In this document: positions 6,322 to 10,173 of the stretch, in pieces
Position numbering within the stretch: position 1 is the stretch's first letter
How the letters are laid out: the number at the start of each line of letters is the position of its first letter
Assembly: GCA_003023125.1 (NCBI GenBank)
Contig: PXSY01000014.1
Coordinates: 1-10,173 of the forward strand
Length of the DNA: 10,173 nucleotides
Origin: Bacteroidetes bacterium QH_10_64_19
GTDB lineage: Bacteria > Bacteroidota > Rhodothermia > Rhodothermales > Salinibacteraceae
Direction: 5' to 3'
The notes under the pieces: model-generated
Told to the model about the DNA's origin: nothing
Seen by the model: the letters and a program-made list of their open reading frames with translations, nothing else
The model's database searches: none
Program-made: the position numbers and the translations under genes

Positions 6322-8289
6322 TTACGACTTCGCCTCCGGCGCTTCATCCTCGGGCGTCATCTCTCCGTTGGTCGACGGAAGATGGTCAAGCTCTTCTGCC
6401 TCCCCATCCACAAGGTGAAGCACATCCTTTCCGGGAACCTCTTCCTGCTCGATCAACATGTCGGCCAACTGGTCGAACGCATCACGATGCTCCTTGAGGG
6501 TCTCGCTGGCCCGTGCAAACGCGTTCTTCGTGATGCGGCGAATCTCCTCGTCCACCTCTCGCGCCGTCTCGTCACTGTACTCCTGGCCTTTTGCGAGCTC
6601 CTCTCCGAGGAAAACATTGCCCTGGTCTTCCCCGAGCGCAATATGCTTGAACTGCTCGCCCATGCCCCAGTCGAGGACCATCTTTCGGGCCATCTTGCGC
6701 ACCTGCTTCAGATCATTTTCCGCGCCGCTGGTGGCGGTGTCAAAGATGATGTCTTCCGCGGCCCGTCCTCCCATGATGACGGCCAGCCGGTCCAAAATGT
6801 AGTCCAGCCGATACAGGTACTTGTCTTTCTCCGGAAGTTGCTGAGTCACCCCCATGGCCTGCCCGCGCGGCACGATAGTGACCTTGTGGACCGGGTCGGC
6901 GTTGGAGAGCGCCGCGGCGACGATGGCGTGCCCGGCCTCGTGGTAGGCCAGCAGTTTCTTCTCATTCTCGTCGAGGACAAGCCCTTCGCGCTTCAGGCCC
7001 ATCATCACCTTGTCGCGCGCTTCTTCGATGTCACTGTTCTGAATCTCGTCGTGCTCGTAGCGACCCGCCAGGAGCGCGGCCTCGTTGAGCAGATTTTCCA
7101 GGTCCGCCCCACTGAAGCCGGGCGTGCTCCGAGCGATCTCTTCGAGATTTACATCGTCACTGAGCGGCTTGTCCCGAGCATGAATCTTCAGGATCTCGTA
7201 GCGGGCCTGCTTCGTCGGCAGACCAACAGTAATCTGGCGATCAAACCGACCGGGTCGCGTGAGCGCAGAGTCCAGGATGTCGGGCCGGTTCGTGGCTGCA
7301 ATTACAACAACGCCCTGGTTCTCCTCGAACCCGTCCAGCTCAGAGAGAAGCTGGTTCAGGGTCTGCTCTCGCTCGTCGTTTCCGCCGCCAAGGCCAGCCC
7401 CCCGCTTCCGTCCGATCGAGTCGAGCTCGTCGATGAAGATGATGGCGGGGGAGGTGTCCTTCGCCTCGCTGAACATGTCGCGGACCCGAGAGGCCCCGAC
7501 CCCAACAAACATCTCCATAAAGTCGGAGCCCGACACGCTAAAGAAGGGCACGTCCGCTTCGCCGGCGACGGCCCGGGCGAGCAGGGTTTTTCCTGTGCCC
7601 GGCGGCCCCACTAGCAGGACGCCCTTCGGCACCTGACCCCCGAGGCCCTCGAAGCGCTCAGGGCTCTTCAGGAACTTGATGATCTCGCGCAGCTCTTCTT
7701 TCGCGCTATCGGCCCCTGCCACGTCCTCAAAGGTGGTGTCCTCCTCGTCCTTGTCGTAAAGCTCCGCCTTGCTCTGCCGCACCGAAAAGAGGCCCTGGCC
7801 CTGCGATTGCATGCGGCGGAGGAAAATGTACCCCACCCCAAACAGCAGCAGAACCGGCAGCAGGCCCATGATGACCAGCCCCCACGGGAAATCATTCTGG
7901 GGCTTGGTGACCACATTCACATTCTGCGACTCAAGGTCCTCCATCAGGCTCTCGTCGCCAAACGAGGGGAGATAGGTGACAAAATTCTGATACTGCACCG
8001 TATTCCCCTGTTTCGTCTTGCTTGCCTGGGACTGCAACTTCCCATTGATGGTATTCCCCTCCACCGTTACCTGCTCTACATTCTCTTGCTGCAATTGGGT
8101 ACGGAACTCGCTGTAGCTAATGCGTTCGCCGCCCGCCGGGCCCATCCCCCAATAGCTGTACGCCCACAGCGCCAGGAGCGTCCCGGCAATAATCCAAATG
8201 ATAAGACGCCCTCGACCACCACCAGGCGTGGATCCCTTCGGCAGACTGGGTCCGTCTTGATTTGAGTTTTGAGAAGTTTGATCAGCCAC
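6322..8289 (-). CDS. ftsH: ATP-dependent zinc metalloprotease FtsH
   Basis: FtsH is the hexameric membrane AAA+ protease that degrades misassembled membrane proteins and some short-lived cytoplasmic ones. This copy is 655 residues and looks complete. Transmembrane helices lie at about 29-48 and 136-156, with a periplasmic domain between them. The AAA module shows Walker A GPPGTGKT (228-235), the pore loop FVGVG (261-265), Walker B IIFIDE (283-288) and the second region of homology with arginine fingers R345 and R348. The protease domain has HEAGH (450-454) with the third zinc ligand Asp526 in SGAENDL. The tail after about residue 628 is acidic. The start is GTG at 8289; an in-frame TGA lies nine bases upstream, so no longer start is possible. 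No Shine-Dalgarno sequence is visible. Its downstream neighbour is msrB, and upstream is a divergent acyl-CoA synthetase. I could not place a convincing promoter. Confidence 0.98.
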   Translation of the reverse strand: MADQTSQNSNQDGPSLPKGSTPGGGRGRLIIWIIAGTLLALWAYSYWGMGPAGGERISYSEFRTQLQQENVEQVTVEGNTINGKLQSQASKTKQGNTVQYQNFVTYLPSFGDESLMEDLESQNVNVVTKPQNDFPWGLVIMGLLPVLLLFGVGYIFLRRMQSQGQGLFSVRQSKAELYDKDEEDTTFEDVAGADSAKEELREIIKFLKSPERFEGLGGQVPKGVLLVGPPGTGKTLLARAVAGEADVPFFSVSGSDFMEMFVGVGASRVRDMFSEAKDTSPAIIFIDELDSIGRKRGAGLGGGNDEREQTLNQLLSELDGFEENQGVVVIAATNRPDILDSALTRPGRFDRQITVGLPTKQARYEILKIHARDKPLSDDVNLEEIARSTPGFSGADLENLLNEAALLAGRYEHDEIQNSDIEEARDKVMMGLKREGLVLDENEKKLLAYHEAGHAIVAAALSNADPVHKVTIVPRGQAMGVTQQLPEKDKYLYRLDYILDRLAVIMGGRAAEDIIFDTATSGAENDLKQVRKMARKMVLDWGMGEQFKHIALGEDQGNVFLGEELAKGQEYSDETAREVDEEIRRITKNAFARASETLKEHRDAFDQLADMLIEQEEVPGKDVLHLVDGEAEELDHLPSTNGEMTPEDEAPEAKS

Positions 8290-8579
8290 GTCAACTCAGT
8301 TAAAATTGATCAGGATCATCGAGCGTCGCCCGGCCAAGTCCATTGTTCGCAGAACTCAGACGCTGGTGAGTCACAACGGGCACTTCGTCATACATCTGCA
8401 GACGGGGATTGTGTCCTTGCGTGATTCCTCGCAACACACTCCTGTCTGTAGAGATGGTTCGTTACACGGACGTTTCGGGGATGGATCCTCCGATGTCGGT
8501 TGCTTCTGTTCCGATGTGTGGATTATCCTACAAGGTTCTCATTCCCTCCACATTTCCCTTCCATTCGTCCCCTCCAGCC
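8290..8579. other. Divergent spacer between ftsH and the acyl-CoA synthetase gene
   Basis: These 290 bases should hold both promoters. The only long open frame crossing them (plus, from 8306) runs out of frame into the acyl-CoA synthetase and has no protein-like features. The heptamer CCGATGT occurs at 8490-8496 and again at 8511-8517, 21 bases apart, or two helical turns. This could be an operator pair, but a heptamer repeat alone is weak evidence. Confidence 0.45.
8500..8529 (+). promoter_or_regulatory. Weak sigma70-like promoter candidate for the acyl-CoA synthetase
   Basis: TTGCTT (8500-8505) and TATCCT (8524-8529) are 18 bases apart and match three of six and four of six consensus positions. 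The start codon follows about 50 bases later. No TAnnTTTG box is seen on this strand, so the choice is tentative. The second CCGATGT heptamer lies within the spacer. Confidence 0.25.
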
Positions 8580-10173
8580 ATGAATGTCGCTCGCGAGAAG
8601 GCCTCCGATTCGTTTCCGTTTGGGCAAGATGTTGTGTGGACCCCCGATCCAGAAGTCGTGGCCAACTCCAACCTGCGCCGGTTCATGGACCGGCATGATC
8701 TTGCCGACCTCGATGCCCTCCAGGAGCGCTCGACCTCGGACATCGGGTGGTTCTGGGAGGCCGTGTTGGACGATGACTACGACGAGATCGTCGATCTCTC
8801 CGAGGGCATTCAACGCCCCACCTGGTGCGTGGGGGGAAAAATGAACATCGTCCACAACCTGCTCGACAAGCGGCAGGGCACGCCTGTCGAAGAATACACG
8901 GCACTGCAGTGGGAAGGCGAAGAGGGATCGACCCGGGAGTTAACCTACGGGGAGCTCCACCGCCGCGTGTGTCGGTGCGCGAATGCGCTTCGGCACATGG
9001 GCCTCGGCAAGGGGGATCGGATCGGCCTGTACATGCCCATGACGCCTGAGATCGTGATCGCCTTTCTAGCGATCGTCAAAATTGGGGGCGTCCTGCTTCC
9101 GCTGTTCAGCGGATACGGCGTGGGGGCGCTCGTGACCCGACTCCAGGGCGCTGAGGCCTCGGCCCTCATCACGGCCGATGGATTTGCCCGCCGCGGTCGC
9201 CCAATTCAGATGAAGGAGACGGCGGACAAGGCCGTACGGCGGTGCCCCACCGTTGAGCACGTCATCGTCCACCGCCACCTGGAACAGAACGACACGCCCA
9301 TGACAGCGGGGCGCGACCACTTCTGGACGGACGTGATGGCCGGGCACGACACAGAGGCCCGCACGACCCGGACCGACGCCGAAGACGTGGTCATGATCAT
9401 CTACACGAGCGGTACGACCGGGCCGCCGAAGGGCACGGTTCACACGCACTGCGGCTTTCCCATCAAAGGGGCGCAGGACATGTACCATCCCATGGACCTG
9501 AAGCCAGGGGGAACCATGTACTGGATGAGCGACATGGGCTGGATGATGGGGCCCTGGCTCGTCTTCGGGACGCTCACGGTAGGGGCCACAATGGTGCTGT
9601 ACGACGGCGCCCCCGACTACCCGGATCCCGGCCGTCTCTGGCGCATGGTGGACGACCACGAGGTGACCCATCTCGGCGTGTCGCCCACTCTCATCCGCGC
9701 CCTCAAGACGCACGGCAATGCCCCTGTGGAGGCCGCCGACCGATCGAGTCTACGCGCCATCGGCTCCACGGGAAGCCCCTGGGACCCCGAATCGTGGCGA
9801 TGGTGCTTCGAGACGGTCCTCAACGGTGAAACCCCCATCCTGAACTATTCGGGCGGCACCGAAATCTCCGGGGGCATCCTCTGCGGCAACGTCCTGGAGC
9901 CGCTCAAGCCCGCCGCCTTCTCCGGTCCCGTCCCCGGCATGGACGCCGACGTGGTGGGCCCCGACGGAGATCCGGTGCGGGGCGAGGTGGGCGAGCTCGT
10001 CCTTCGCGCCCCGTGGATCGGCATGACCCGCGGCTTCTGGGGCGACGACGACCGCTACCACGAGGCGTACTGGAATCGATTCGACGACGTCTGGGTGCAC
10101 GGCGACTTTGCGGCAATCGACGAAGACGGCCTCTGGTACATCCTCGGGCGCTCAGACGACACGATCAACGTGG
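8580..10173 (+). CDS. Acetyl-CoA-synthetase-like acyl-CoA synthetase (AMP-forming), cut by right edge
   Basis: The frame is open from ATG 8580 to the window end: 531 codons, with perhaps 100 or more residues missing. It belongs to the ANL adenylating superfamily, which activates a carboxylic acid with ATP to an acyl-adenylate and transfers it to CoA. The N-terminal part (about 1-120, with FWEAVLDD) resembles the acetyl-CoA synthetase N-domain. The P-loop YTSGTTGPPKG spans 275-285, the A5 motif GTE has T427 and E428, HGD is at 507-509, and the hinge-region GRSDD is at 523-527. The C-terminal domain with the catalytic lysine (the residue acetylated in Acs enzymes) is outside the window. The acetyl-CoA synthetase signature WWQTE is replaced by SGGTE, so the residue matching Trp414 of the Salmonella enzyme is Gly425; acetate-only specificity is therefore doubtful. 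No Shine-Dalgarno sequence is visible. It is divergent from ftsH. Confidence 0.9.
   Translation, partial: MNVAREKASDSFPFGQDVVWTPDPEVVANSNLRRFMDRHDLADLDALQERSTSDIGWFWEAVLDDDYDEIVDLSEGIQRPTWCVGGKMNIVHNLLDKRQGTPVEEYTALQWEGEEGSTRELTYGELHRRVCRCANALRHMGLGKGDRIGLYMPMTPEIVIAFLAIVKIGGVLLPLFSGYGVGALVTRLQGAEASALITADGFARRGRPIQMKETADKAVRRCPTVEHVIVHRHLEQNDTPMTAGRDHFWTDVMAGHDTEARTTRTDAEDVVMIIYTSGTTGPPKGTVHTHCGFPIKGAQDMYHPMDLKPGGTMYWMSDMGWMMGPWLVFGTLTVGATMVLYDGAPDYPDPGRLWRMVDDHEVTHLGVSPTLIRALKTHGNAPVEAADRSSLRAIGSTGSPWDPESWRWCFETVLNGETPILNYSGGTEISGGILCGNVLEPLKPAAFSGPVPGMDADVVGPDGDPVRGEVGELVLRAPWIGMTRGFWGDDDRYHEAYWNRFDDVWVHGDFAAIDEDGLWYILGRSDDTINV

Noticed and set aside
6382..7614. Long plus-strand open frame of 410 codons antisense to ftsH
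   Set aside because: It is the mirror of highly conserved FtsH motifs. Its translation has no recognisable domain, and long antisense frames are common in GC-rich genes.
8306..8698. Plus-strand open frame of 130 codons in the ftsH upstream spacer
   Set aside because: It runs out of frame into the acyl-CoA synthetase and shows no protein-like pattern.

Overview
The window is high-GC bacterial DNA. It resembles a salt-adapted member of the Bacteroidota/Rhodothermota, most like Salinibacter. The reasons are: a DUF4175 protein of the Bacteroidota kind; acidic C-terminal tails on FtsH and MsrB; no recognisable Shine-Dalgarno sequences; and a perfect TAnnTTTG box (the Bacteroidota -7 element) in front of msrB. 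The assignment comes from pattern recognition and no search was run.

Layout. Positions 1-378 (minus) hold the N-terminal part of a coiled-coil lipoprotein that runs off the left edge. A 331-base divergent spacer separates it from a 1201-residue membrane-anchored DUF4175 protein (710-4315, plus). Converging on that gene is a DCC-family (DUF393) thiol-disulfide oxidoreductase-like protein (4353-4808, minus). Next comes a four-gene tRNA cluster on the minus strand, transcribed Tyr(GTA)-Gly(TCC)-Thr(GGT)-fMet(CAT), with a strong intrinsic terminator at 4851-4890. Further right on the minus strand are msrB (5756-6169) and ftsH (6322-8289). A 290-base divergent spacer then leads to the 5' 531 codons of an acetyl-CoA-synthetase-like acyl-CoA synthetase (8580 to the right edge, plus).

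How the genes relate. Most of the window is housekeeping: translation (tRNAs), protein repair (MsrB) and membrane proteolysis (FtsH). MsrB and FtsH are co-oriented, but msrB appears to have its own promoter. The divergent pair of coiled-coil envelope proteins at the left is the least understood part.

I do not see a convincing new defence, mobile or biosynthetic system. The points most worth a second look are: the tRNA order, which matches the E. coli tyrU-glyT-thrT block but has an initiator tRNA where tuf would follow; unusual identity positions in that initiator tRNA; an acyl-pocket substitution in the acyl-CoA synthetase; and the Ser/Asp and Gln/Met low-complexity architecture of the DUF4175 protein.
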